Assembly: GCA_017397925.1 (NCBI GenBank)
Contig: JAFQHO010000026.1
Location: 1 to 64,000 of the forward strand
Length of the DNA: 64,000 nt
Reading direction: 5' to 3'
Origin: Ruminococcus sp.
GTDB lineage: Bacteria > Bacillota > Clostridia > Oscillospirales > Ruminococcaceae
Part shown: piece after piece, positions 7,769-14,960 of the stretch
Position numbering within the stretch: position 1 is the stretch's first letter
Layout: each line of letters starts with the position of its first letter
Translations under genes and position numbers: made by a program
Notes under the pieces: model-generated
What the model was told of the DNA's origin: nothing
Database searches by the model: none
Seen by the model: the letters and a program-made list of their open reading frames with translations, nothing else

Positions 7769-8971
7769 ATGGGTAAATGTATGATAATCGGCTGCGGAGG
7801 CGTAGCGTCCGTAGCAATTCACAAGTGCTGTCAGAACAGCGAGGTTTTTGAGGGAATTATGATAGCAAGCCGCACAAAGTCAAAGTGCGACGCTCTCAAG
7901 GAAAAGCTCCAGCCCACAACAAAGACAGTAATCGAAACAGCGCAGGTAAACGCTGACAATGTGGACGAGCTTATAGCTCTCATCGAGGCTTACAAGCCCG
8001 ATGTAGTGCTTAATCTTGCACTTCCCTATCAGGATATGACAATTATGGACGCTTGCCTTGCTACAAAGACACACTATGTTGATACAGCAAATTATGAGCC
8101 TCTTGATACTGCAAAATTTGAGTACAAGTGGCAGTGGGCATATCGTGAGCGATTTGAAAAGGCTGGTATCACAGCGCTTCTCGGCAGCGGATTTGATCCC
8201 GGTGTAACAGGAGTATTCTCTGCATACGCTATGAAACATCATTTTGATGAAATAAACTATATTGATATTCTTGACTGCAACGGCGGCGACCACGGTTATC
8301 CTTTTGCTACAAACTTTAATCCCGAAATCAATATCCGTGAGGTTTCCGCAAAGGGCAGTTATATTGAGGACGGAAAGTGGATTGAAACAGAGCCGATGGA
8401 AATCAAACGTGTATACGACTTCAAGGGCGTTGGTGAAAAGGATATGTACCTGCTTCATCACGAGGAACTTGAATCTCTCGCTCTCAACATCAAGGGCATC
8501 AAGCGTATCCGTTTCTTTATGACATTCGGCCAGAGCTATCTCACACATCTGAAATGCCTTGAAAATGTAGGTATGACATCAATCGAGCCTATTATGTACG
8601 AGGGCAAGGAGATAGTACCTCTCCAGTTCCTTAAAGCAGTTCTTCCTGATCCTGCATCTCTCGGTCCGAGAACAGTCGGAAAGACAAATATCGGCTGTAT
8701 CTTCCGCGGAAAGAAGGACGGAAAGGATAAAAACTACTACCTTTACAACATCTGTGACCATCAGGAATGCTACAAGGAAGTTGGCTCACAGGCTATATCC
8801 TACACAACAGGCGTCCCTGCAATGATTGGTGCTATGATGATTATGACAGGTCAGTGGAACAAGGCAGGCGTATACAACATTGAAGAATTCGATCCCGATC
8901 CATTTATGGAAGCTCTCAACAAGTGGGGACTTCCCTGGGAGGAAGACTTCAATCCCGTTCTTGTTGATTAA
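7769..8971 (+). CDS. Carboxynorspermidine/carboxyspermidine dehydrogenase (saccharopine dehydrogenase family)
   Basis: 400 aa. The N-terminal Rossmann motif GCGGVAS (8-14) binds NADPH, and the saccharopine dehydrogenase-like fold continues through ASRTKSKCDAL and GSGFDPGVTGVFSAYA. In the family reaction, aspartate semialdehyde and putrescine (or diaminopropane) condense and are reduced to carboxyspermidine (or carboxynorspermidine). The decarboxylase partner (nspC) lies five genes downstream (counting the intervening two Sm-like genes and cyclophilin) and supports the assignment. GGAGG upstream gives a strong start. Codon use (CTC, AAG, GGC) suggests high expression relative to the DUF3592 genes just upstream. 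Confidence 0.9.
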   Translation: MGKCMIIGCGGVASVAIHKCCQNSEVFEGIMIASRTKSKCDALKEKLQPTTKTVIETAQVNADNVDELIALIEAYKPDVVLNLALPYQDMTIMDACLATKTHYVDTANYEPLDTAKFEYKWQWAYRERFEKAGITALLGSGFDPGVTGVFSAYAMKHHFDEINYIDILDCNGGDHGYPFATNFNPEINIREVSAKGSYIEDGKWIETEPMEIKRVYDFKGVGEKDMYLLHHEELESLALNIKGIKRIRFFMTFGQSYLTHLKCLENVGMTSIEPIMYEGKEIVPLQFLKAVLPDPASLGPRTVGKTNIGCIFRGKKDGKDKNYYLYNICDHQECYKEVGSQAISYTTGVPAMIGAMMIMTGQWNKAGVYNIEEFDPDPFMEALNKWGLPWEEDFNPVLVD

Positions 8972-8983
8972 GAGGTGAGAGAA

Positions 8984-9163
8984 ATGTTTCTTAAAGATAC
9001 ACTGAAAAAATACATCGAAAAGGAATGTACCGTTACTACCCGTGATGACGAATACGATGGGGTTTTAACAGAAGTCGGAGAGGATTTTGTGGCAATAAAC
9101 GATGGAGTTTCCGTATGTTTTGTAAGTCTTAAAGCGATAGAATCCATTTCTTTTGAAGAATAA
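8984..9163 (+). CDS. Small Sm-like (LSm fold) protein
   Basis: 59 aa. The sequence 'FLKDTLKKYIEKECTVTTRDDEYDGVLTEVGEDFVAINDGVSVCFVSLKAIESI' has the alternating strands, the central Gly-x-Leu turn and the closing 'I-x-x-I' strand expected of an Sm-like beta barrel. ATG 8984 is preferred over GTG 8975 because GAGGTGA lies at a good distance. It follows the dehydrogenase by 12 bases. The next gene carries the same domain at its C-terminus, so the pair are paralogues. RNA binding is possible but not shown. Confidence 0.7.
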   Translation: MFLKDTLKKYIEKECTVTTRDDEYDGVLTEVGEDFVAINDGVSVCFVSLKAIESISFEE

Positions 9164-9217
9164 GCATTAAACACATTATAGCAATGTGTTCAAATATAAA
9201 AAAAGGAGTTGAACTTT

Positions 9218-9760
9218 ATGCAAATCAAATTCAATAAGCTTGTAAAACCAGTAGTACCTCTTTCAGAGAGTGAGATTTCACAGCCTGCTGCTGAGGCAAT
9301 CAAGCCTGTACCGGAAGAAAATAAGCCTGCTGCACAGCCTGCAATAAAGGCATCTGCAATTGATGAGGCATTATCAAGCCAGGCGCCGAAAAAGCCTGAT
9401 TTTCAGATGGATGAGCTTCCAAAGGCACCGGCAGCACCTGCAGCTAAGGCAGCGTCCGCACCTGCACCTGTTGCCGAAGCCGTATCTGCTGCATCCGACA
9501 GTAATACAGAAAAACTTGAGGATACACTGAGAAAATTCCTGGGCAAGCAGATTCGTATTTATATGTCTGACCACGAATATGTAGCAGGAAAGCTTGAAAT
9601 TGTTGCTGATGGCTGGATTAAGTTATGCACAGGCCGTTCAGCAGGAAGCGATTATTACTTTGACGAAGATATTATTAATATAAATAATATCGTAAGAGTG
9701 CGTGCAACAGTAACAATCGACAAGAAGCAGTATGTAGAATTTATGAACAGCATAAACTAA
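9218..9760 (+). CDS. Sm-like domain protein with Ala/Pro-rich N-terminal region
   Basis: 180 aa. The first roughly 100 residues are low-complexity, rich in Ala, Pro, Lys and Glu, and probably disordered. Residues from about 103 form an Sm-like domain: 'DTLRKFLGKQIRIYMSDHEYVAGKLEIVADGWIKLCTG', then 'DEDIININNIVRVRA'. This lines up with the preceding 59-aa protein (DTL-K/R-K at the start, D-E-Y/H-E-Y, Gly-x-Leu). AAAGGAG supports ATG 9218. A hairpin at 9170-9190 lies in the gap between the two genes. I infer a common ancestor and possibly a shared hetero-oligomer. Confidence 0.7.
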   Translation: MQIKFNKLVKPVVPLSESEISQPAAEAIKPVPEENKPAAQPAIKASAIDEALSSQAPKKPDFQMDELPKAPAAPAAKAASAPAPVAEAVSAASDSNTEKLEDTLRKFLGKQIRIYMSDHEYVAGKLEIVADGWIKLCTGRSAGSDYYFDEDIININNIVRVRATVTIDKKQYVEFMNSIN

Positions 9761-9768
9761 TAATTTGA

Positions 9769-9797
9769 TTTCAGGGAGTCTTAAAGACTCCCTGAAA
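9769..9797 (+). terminator. Hairpin terminator after the Sm-like pair
   Basis: A 12-bp perfect stem, 9769-9780 with 9786-9797, encloses TTAAA. Only a short T/A stretch follows, so termination may be partial. It divides the polyamine transcript from the cyclophilin-nspC part. Confidence 0.65.
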
Positions 9798-9920
9798 TAT
9801 TGAGAAAAGATTACATATTCTTGACATCATCCTATCAGGAACGAGTGCCGAGAATAATGAGGCAAATAAACTCTATTTAAGGCAAAATCGCATATACAAT
9901 TTAAAAAGGAGTAATTTGTA

Positions 9921-10538
9921 ATGAAAAAGGTATTAGCAGCTGCATTTTCCGCCCTCTTTATCTTCACAGGCTGCGGAAAAGATGTAAGCACAAACGAAAT
10001 AAAATCATCTGACGGCGGAGAGTTCATTATTACACTCTATCCGGAATATGCCCCCATTACCTGTGAAAACTTTGAGAAGCTTGTAAGCGACGGCTTCTAT
10101 AACGGACTTACATTCCACCGTGTAGTTGAAGGATTTATGGCTCAGGGCGGTGATCCTCAGGGTACAGGCATGGGTGGAAGCAAGGATACTATCAAAGGTG
10201 AGTTCGCTGCAAACGGCGTTGAAAACAATCTTTCTCATAAGAGAGGTATAGTTTCAATGGCAAGAAGTCAGATGCCGGATAGTGCATCAAGCCAGTTTTT
10301 CATCTGCTACGATGATTCATGCGCATTCCTCGATGGCAATTACGCTGCTTTCGGTGAAGTTACAGATGGTATGGAGGTTGTTGACGATTTCCTTAAAGTT
10401 CCTCGTTCACTCGGCGGAGACGGTGATATTTCCTCACCAAACAGCCCTATTACAATCAAGACTGCTATAATGATTGAGGATGACCAGAACGGAAATCCCA
10501 GAGTTCAGGTAACAATGAACGAATTCCTTGGAGATTGA
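9921..10538 (+). CDS. Lipoprotein peptidyl-prolyl cis-trans isomerase, cyclophilin type
   Basis: 205 aa. The signal peptide ends in the lipobox FTGC with Cys18, so the protein is anchored on the outer face of the membrane. The cyclophilin core shows FHRVVEGFMAQGGDP, then GTGMGG, 'SMARS...DSASSQFFI', and FLDGNYAAFGEV, including the catalytic Arg and Phe of the family. It likely helps to fold exported proteins. The stop codon lies two bases before the ATG of nspC, so the two genes are coupled, although their functions seem unrelated. Confidence 0.92.
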   Translation: MKKVLAAAFSALFIFTGCGKDVSTNEIKSSDGGEFIITLYPEYAPITCENFEKLVSDGFYNGLTFHRVVEGFMAQGGDPQGTGMGGSKDTIKGEFAANGVENNLSHKRGIVSMARSQMPDSASSQFFICYDDSCAFLDGNYAAFGEVTDGMEVVDDFLKVPRSLGGDGDISSPNSPITIKTAIMIEDDQNGNPRVQVTMNEFLGD

Positions 10539-10539
10539 A

Positions 10540-11676
10540 ATGAATAATATCAATGGATTAAAAAAGATTTCTACGCCGTGTTACGTTATAGACGAGGAAA
10601 AACTTACACAAAACCTTGAAATACTAAGGGGAGTTGAAAATCGTACAGGGGCGAAAATTCTCCTTGCGCAGAAAGCATTTTCCTGTTATCACGTCTATCC
10701 CCTTGTAAAAGAGTATGTTTCGGGAACAGCGGCAAGCGGTCTGTACGAAGCAAAGCTTGGATATGAGGAAATGGGAGGCGAAAATCACGTATTTTCCGCA
10801 GCATATCGTGAAAACGAGATTGACGAGATAATCTCATACTGCGGCCATATCATATTCAATTCCTTTTCACAGCTTGAAAGATACCGCGACAGAGTGCTGA
10901 AAGCAGGGAAGAAAATAGGTCTTCGCATAAATCCTGAATTTTCCACTCAAGAGGGTCACGAGATATACGACCCCTGCTCACCAAAATCAAGGCTGGGCAT
11001 AACGAGAAAAAATTTCCGTGATGACGATTTACAGGGCGTTACAGGACTTCACTTCCACACACTCTGCGAGCAGAATTCCGACGATTTAAAACGCACTCTT
11101 GACGCTATAGAAGAAAAATTCGGCGATATACTGTCAAAAATGGAGTGGATAAACTTCGGCGGCGGTCATCATATAACCCGCGAGGATTATGATATTCCCC
11201 TCCTTGAAGAATGCATAATGCGAATGAAGAACAAATACGGTTTAGAGGTATTTCTTGAACCGGGAGAGGCATTTGCCCTGAATGCAGGCTATCTTGTAAC
11301 TGAGGTGCTTGACATTACGGAAAACGATATGGCTATTGCAATTCTTGACACATCTGCGGCTTGTCATATGCCCGATGTACTTGAAATGCCCTACCGTCCG
11401 CCCCTTATGAATTCAGGAGAGGCAGGTGAGAAGAAATACACCTACCGTCTTGGTTCCCAGACCTGTCTTGCAGGGGATTCAATAGGGGAGTACTCCTTTG
11501 ACGAGCCGCTTAAAATTGGCGATAGGCTGATTTTCTGTGATATGGCGATATATTCAATGGTAAAGAACAACACCTTCAACGGTATGCCGTTGCCGTCAAT
11601 ATATCTGAAAAAAGCAGACGGAACAATGAGACTTCTCCGTCAGTTCGGCTATAGTGATTTTAAGGAGAGATTGTAA
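10540..11676 (+). CDS. nspC: Carboxynorspermidine/carboxyspermidine decarboxylase
   Basis: 378 aa, fold-type III (alanine racemase-like) PLP decarboxylase. The Schiff-base Lys45 lies in LLAQKAFSC. Other family marks are GLHFHTLCEQ, NFGGGHH, the LEPGEAF strand, and CDMAIYSMVKNNTFNGM near the end. It removes the carboxyl group from carboxyspermidine to give spermidine, the last step of the aspartate-semialdehyde route begun by the dehydrogenase at 7769. ATG 10540 with GGAGA upstream is preferred over TTG 10528. It overlaps the next gene by one base (TAATG). Confidence 0.93.
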   Translation: MNNINGLKKISTPCYVIDEEKLTQNLEILRGVENRTGAKILLAQKAFSCYHVYPLVKEYVSGTAASGLYEAKLGYEEMGGENHVFSAAYRENEIDEIISYCGHIIFNSFSQLERYRDRVLKAGKKIGLRINPEFSTQEGHEIYDPCSPKSRLGITRKNFRDDDLQGVTGLHFHTLCEQNSDDLKRTLDAIEEKFGDILSKMEWINFGGGHHITREDYDIPLLEECIMRMKNKYGLEVFLEPGEAFALNAGYLVTEVLDITENDMAIAILDTSAACHMPDVLEMPYRPPLMNSGEAGEKKYTYRLGSQTCLAGDSIGEYSFDEPLKIGDRLIFCDMAIYSMVKNNTFNGMPLPSIYLKKADGTMRLLRQFGYSDFKERL

Positions 11677-12251
11677 TGACCAACATTTACTTTGTCCGTC
11701 ACGCACAGCCTGACTACAAATATCCCGACCCTGCAAACCGTCCGTTGACGGCAGAGGGAGAACTGGACTGCGCAGAGGTTGTACGAGTTCTCCGCGATGT
11801 CAAGCTTGATTATGCCATTTCAAGTCCCTACATCCGCAGTTATAACACAATAAAGGTGGCTGCAGAGGAACACGGACTGGAGATACATACAGATTACCGT
11901 CTTAGGGAGCGTAAAAACGGCAAAAACAGCAATAATATGGAGATGTTTCAGAAGCGTTGGGCAGATATGACCTACAGTGAGTGGGACGGCGAAAGCCTGA
12001 AAGAGGTTCAGGACAGGAATATCGAGGTAATATCGGGACTTCTGGAGGAGCATAAGGGGGAGAATATAATCCTCGGCACCCACGGAACAGCCCTCAGCAC
12101 TATTCTGAATTATTATGACAAATCCTTTGCATTAGAGGGATTTCTGCGGATTATCGACTTCCTGCCATATGTGGTAAGAATTGGCTTTGAGGGGCATAAA
12201 ATGGTTGAAAAAGAGGAGCTTCTCATAATTGAAAAGGTATTCAATGGATGA
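11676..12251 (+). CDS. Histidine phosphatase superfamily protein
   Basis: 191 aa. The phosphohistidine motif VRHAQPD carries Arg8-His9, and the C-terminal 'ILGTHGTALSTIL' supplies the second catalytic His. The pattern RPLTAEGELD after the motif is typical of phosphoglycerate-mutase-like phosphatases. The substrate cannot be read from the sequence. It overlaps nspC by one base and so is translated with it. A second unrelated member of the superfamily lies at 46851. Confidence 0.85.
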   Translation: MTNIYFVRHAQPDYKYPDPANRPLTAEGELDCAEVVRVLRDVKLDYAISSPYIRSYNTIKVAAEEHGLEIHTDYRLRERKNGKNSNNMEMFQKRWADMTYSEWDGESLKEVQDRNIEVISGLLEEHKGENIILGTHGTALSTILNYYDKSFALEGFLRIIDFLPYVVRIGFEGHKMVEKEELLIIEKVFNG

Positions 12252-12264
12252 AAGAGGATAGAAA

Positions 12265-13071
12265 ATGAACAGTGAAATATATGAAAAGTATGAAATAATT
12301 GACGCTCACGCACATATTTTCCCCGAGAAAATTGCGGAGAAAGCAACTGAGAATGTTGGCAGATTTTATGATTTGCATATGGACGGCTGCGGAATGAGTG
12401 AAAATCTCATAAAAGGCGGCGATACAATCGGCGTATCGGAATATCTTGTATGTTCCACCGCCACAGTACCCCAGCAGATAAGAGTTATCAACAGCTTTAT
12501 AGCGGAGGAATGCGGAAAACATCCTCAGTTTTTTGGATTTGGCACAACTCATCCTCTTTCCGAGGATATTGAGGGAGATATTGCGCAGATTAAAGAACTC
12601 GGACTTCACGGTGTAAAGCTACACCCTGATTTTCAGAATTTTGACGCTGATTCTCCCGAAGCATTCAGGATATATGAAGTTATGGAGGGAGAACTGCCCC
12701 TGCTTATCCACTGCGGCGACCCAAGATACGATCATTCCGCTCCAACAAGAATAAGGAAGATATGCGAAAATTTCCCAAAGCTTAAATTACAGGCGGCACA
12801 TATCGGCGGATACGGCCGCTGGGACGAAGCACAGGAAATGCTTACAGGCTTTGAAAATCTCAGGATAGACATATGCAGTTCTCTTGCATTTATGTCAGCG
12901 GAGCAGGCTGCGGAGCGAATTCGCGGATTTGGCTTAGAAAACAGCTTTTTTGCTTGTGATTTCCCAATGTGGAATCATATGGAGGAGCTGAAAAGATTTC
13001 TTGCTCTTGGCTTTACGGAGGAAGAAAACAGAATGATACTTGCTGAGAATTTCAGAAGATTTTATAAATAA
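12265..13071 (+). CDS. Amidohydrolase family (Amidohydro_2-type TIM barrel)
   Basis: 268 aa. It starts with the metal-binding IIDAHAHIFPEK motif. It continues with GVKLHPDFQ, LLIHCGDP, 'LQAAHIGGYG' and FACDFPMW, which provide the His and Asp ligands expected in this superfamily. Members are metal-dependent hydrolases or decarboxylases; the substrate is unknown. AGAGGAT precedes ATG 12265, 13 bases after the phosphatase, so it is the last gene of the nspC transcript. Confidence 0.85.
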   Translation: MNSEIYEKYEIIDAHAHIFPEKIAEKATENVGRFYDLHMDGCGMSENLIKGGDTIGVSEYLVCSTATVPQQIRVINSFIAEECGKHPQFFGFGTTHPLSEDIEGDIAQIKELGLHGVKLHPDFQNFDADSPEAFRIYEVMEGELPLLIHCGDPRYDHSAPTRIRKICENFPKLKLQAAHIGGYGRWDEAQEMLTGFENLRIDICSSLAFMSAEQAAERIRGFGLENSFFACDFPMWNHMEELKRFLALGFTEEENRMILAENFRRFYK

Positions 13072-13098
13072 CGGCTATTTTACGTTGTTTTACGTAGG

Positions 13099-13115
13099 GG
13101 CGAGCATTGCTCGCC
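13099..13115. repeat. Dispersed GC-rich hairpin repeat, copy 1
   Basis: GGCGAGC-ATT-GCTCGCC follows 'tacgtaggg'. Related hairpins with the same 'gta-g-gg ... hairpin ... c-caattt' frame occur at 14015-14029 and 18613-18631. REP-like; no coding capacity. Confidence 0.6.
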
Positions 13116-13151
13116 TTTAAATTTAGATAGAATTATATGGCTGGAATATAG

Positions 13152-13175
13152 ATGTATTATATATATATAATACAT
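13152..13175. promoter_or_regulatory. Perfect 24-bp AT palindrome upstream of a promoter (possible operator)
   Basis: The 24 bases are identical to their reverse complement (ATGTATTATATA and mirror). They end 14 bases upstream of the -35 box at 13190, where an activator or repressor dimer could bind. Confidence 0.4.
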
Positions 13176-13189
13176 TGTTTATAAAACTG

Positions 13190-13218
13190 TTGACACATCT
13201 CGCGGAATAATGTATAAT
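13190..13218 (+). promoter_or_regulatory. Sigma-A promoter of the dockerin protein gene
   Basis: TTGACA at 13190-13195, a 17-bp spacer, and TATAAT at 13213-13218: a consensus promoter 53 bases before the start codon. Confidence 0.85.
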
Positions 13219-13270
13219 GTAACCATAAAGACAATAACCCCAACGACACAGACATCAAGGAGGAATTACT

Positions 13271-13984
13271 ATGAAAAAAATTCTAAGCGGCATAATTTCA
13301 ACAGCACTTCTGACTGCCTCGTTACCTGTAATAACAGCAAATGCAGAGGACAAGCTGACAAAGGAAGAATTTCTCGACCTTGTAGTATCGGAAACAGAAG
13401 ATTTTTCTGACGGTGGATTTATTTACGGCAAGGATTTGAAATTCGATGCAATTCCCGACGGAAACACCTATACTTTAATAGTATACGGCATAAAGCAGGA
13501 GGATTACATCCGCAATGTAGGTGTAACTGAGGGCGTTATGGAGATAAATACAACAGAATACAGAGGTGCAGGTGCTCCTGAATTTTACAGCGGGTGTACT
13601 TTGTCTGTATTGCCGATAGAGCAGGAAACTGATATTAAGGATAGTTTTACGGCTCTGGACGGTTTTACAGTGGGATTCTACATAGAGAACGTATTACCTG
13701 GCTTTTCTGCGCCTGCTGAAAGCATTGTAGAAGCGTCACTTTACAGAGATTATGAAATATCAAGCTATATTTATCCTGTGATTACAGCAGGGGATACAGA
13801 CGGCGACGGAAGTATTACTGCTTCTGATGCTTCAAATGTACTTCTTGCATATGCATATTCATCAACAGGCAAAAAGCTCACACTGAATATGACACAGTTT
13901 GACTACAACAATGACGGAATAATCAATTCCGCCGATTCTTCCGCAATTCTTGAAAAATATGCAGAGTTGTCCACAAGCAAATAA
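13271..13984 (+). CDS. Secreted dockerin-domain protein of unknown function
   Basis: 237 aa. The signal peptide is about residues 1-25 (cleavage after ANA). A central domain of about 145 residues has no family I recognise. The C-terminal dockerin (about 173-237) has two calcium-binding F-hand-like repeats, 'DTDGDGSITASDASNVLLAYA' split as DTDGDGSITASD plus its helix, and DYNNDGIINSADSSAILEKY. Dockerins bind cohesins, so the protein probably joins a scaffold or the cell surface, but no scaffoldin is present in the window. Its helices (DAS-x-VL-x-x-YA...STG) closely resemble those of the protease at 26169. AAGGAGG precedes ATG 13271; it is a single-gene transcript with its own promoter. Confidence 0.85.
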   Translation: MKKILSGIISTALLTASLPVITANAEDKLTKEEFLDLVVSETEDFSDGGFIYGKDLKFDAIPDGNTYTLIVYGIKQEDYIRNVGVTEGVMEINTTEYRGAGAPEFYSGCTLSVLPIEQETDIKDSFTALDGFTVGFYIENVLPGFSAPAESIVEASLYRDYEISSYIYPVITAGDTDGDGSITASDASNVLLAYAYSSTGKKLTLNMTQFDYNNDGIINSADSSAILEKYAELSTSK

Positions 13985-14014
13985 ATTGGTTGTATATCGT
14001 CGTTCTATGTAGAG

Positions 14015-14029
14015 GCGGATAATATCCGC
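14015..14029. repeat. Dispersed GC-rich hairpin repeat, copy 2
   Basis: GCGGATA-A-TATCCGC, preceded by 'tgtagag' and followed by 'tcacaattt'. It has the same frame as the copies at 13099 and 18613 but a different stem sequence. Confidence 0.55.
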
Positions 14030-14059
14030 TCACAATTTCTGAACAAGATTGACTATTGA

Positions 14060-14097
14060 AAATGCTTATGTCACAAAAAGTAGTGACATAAGCATTT
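14060..14097 (+). terminator. Strong intrinsic terminator after the dockerin gene
   Basis: A 15-bp perfect stem, 14060-14074 with 14083-14097, encloses an 8-base loop and is followed by a T-tract through 14101. Confidence 0.9.
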
Positions 14098-14132
14098 TTT
14101 TATGATATAATAAAAAAGGAACCTTTGAAATT

Positions 14133-14156
14133 AAAAAAATCCCCGAAATTTCGGGG
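14133..14156 (-). terminator. Terminator of tRNA-Leu (minus strand)
   Basis: CCCCGAAATTTCGGGG (14141-14156) is self-complementary. On the minus strand it is followed by a run of T residues (14139-14133). It lies 21 bases downstream of the tRNA. Confidence 0.8.
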
Positions 14157-14177
14157 GAGAAAGTCGGGGATAAAAAA

Positions 14178-14263
14178 TGGTGCCGAAGACGGGACTTGAA
14201 CCCGTACGAGATCGCTCTCGGCAGATTTTGAGTCTGCTGCGTCTGCCATTCCGCCACTTCGGC
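14178..14263 (-). tRNA. tRNA-Leu (CAA anticodon)
   Basis: Read on the minus strand, GCCGAAG (14263-14257) pairs with CTTCGGC (14188-14182). The anticodon stem GCAGA/TCTGC encloses CTCAAAA, giving anticodon CAA. A long variable arm with a stem (CCGAGAGCGATCTCG) marks a class II tRNA. The T arm reads GGGTTCAAGTCCC. The discriminator A and an encoded CCA (14180-14178) are present, unlike the tRNA at 65. Confidence 0.95.
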
Positions 14264-14439
14264 ACATTGCTTAATAATTATACCATAAAAATGGTGATAT
14301 GTCAAGGGTGGAAATAATTAAAATAAAAAAATATATATTTTAATGCATTTTTTTGTCATTTTCAAGTGTGTATTATATAGAGAGCAATAAAAAAGCTCAC
14401 AGACAGACGTAAAAAACAACTGATTTACAATGGAAGGAC

Positions 14440-14958
14440 GTGGTAATTATAGCAACTGAGAATACATCATTATACGCTTTCAGAAAATACGGTGATATGG
14501 TACTGCGTACAGCATATTCCTGCTGCGGCTGCTATGCCGAGGCGGAGGATATAGCCCAGGAAGTATTCCTGTATCTCCACACAAAACCGGTAGATTTCGA
14601 TGATGATGAGCATATGAAAGCGTGGCTGCTGAGAGTAGCGGTAAACAAGTGCAAGAATTATAAGAGAAGCTTCAGAACGAGCCATACACAGCCATTAGAA
14701 GAAGAAAACGCAGGAACATACAGTATGGACACAACAGATATTGAGGTAAGGGAGCTTATATCATCGATTCCGCAGAAATATTCCGAAGTGATATATCTGT
14801 ATTATTACGAGGGATATCAGATAAAAGAAATAGGGAAGATATTGGGAAAAAATCCGAGTACAGTAAACTCGCTTTTACAAAGGGGCAGGGAAAAGCTTAA
14901 ATTAGAGCTTACCGAAGAAAAAGCACCGAAAAAACAGGGCATCATGAGGAGGACATAG
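14440..14958 (+). CDS. ECF-type RNA polymerase sigma factor
   Basis: 172 aa. Sigma region 2 is seen in 'FRKYGDMVLRTAY...AEDIAQEVFLYLH' (promoter melting and core binding). Region 4 is 'LISSIPQKYSEVIYLYYYEGYQIKEIGKILGKNPSTVNSLLQRGREKL' with the helix-turn-helix that reads the -35 box. No ATG is available at the N-terminus. GTG 14440 is the only ordinary start but lies only two bases from GGAAGG; an ATT at 14446 would be ideally spaced. The next gene starts two bases after the stop, the usual sigma/anti-sigma arrangement. Confidence 0.9.
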   Translation: MVIIATENTSLYAFRKYGDMVLRTAYSCCGCYAEAEDIAQEVFLYLHTKPVDFDDDEHMKAWLLRVAVNKCKNYKRSFRTSHTQPLEEENAGTYSMDTTDIEVRELISSIPQKYSEVIYLYYYEGYQIKEIGKILGKNPSTVNSLLQRGREKLKLELTEEKAPKKQGIMRRT

Positions 14959-14960
14959 TA

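Noticed and set aside
7880..8548. 222-aa minus-strand open frame inside the carboxyspermidine dehydrogenase
   Set aside because: It is a shadow of a well-supported enzyme gene with strong codon bias; its translation is Cys/His/Leu-rich and domain-free.
9821..9858. Promoter before the cyclophilin gene
   Set aside because: TTGACA at 9821-9826 has no -10 box at 16-18 bases; the nearest AATAAT is about 26 bases away.
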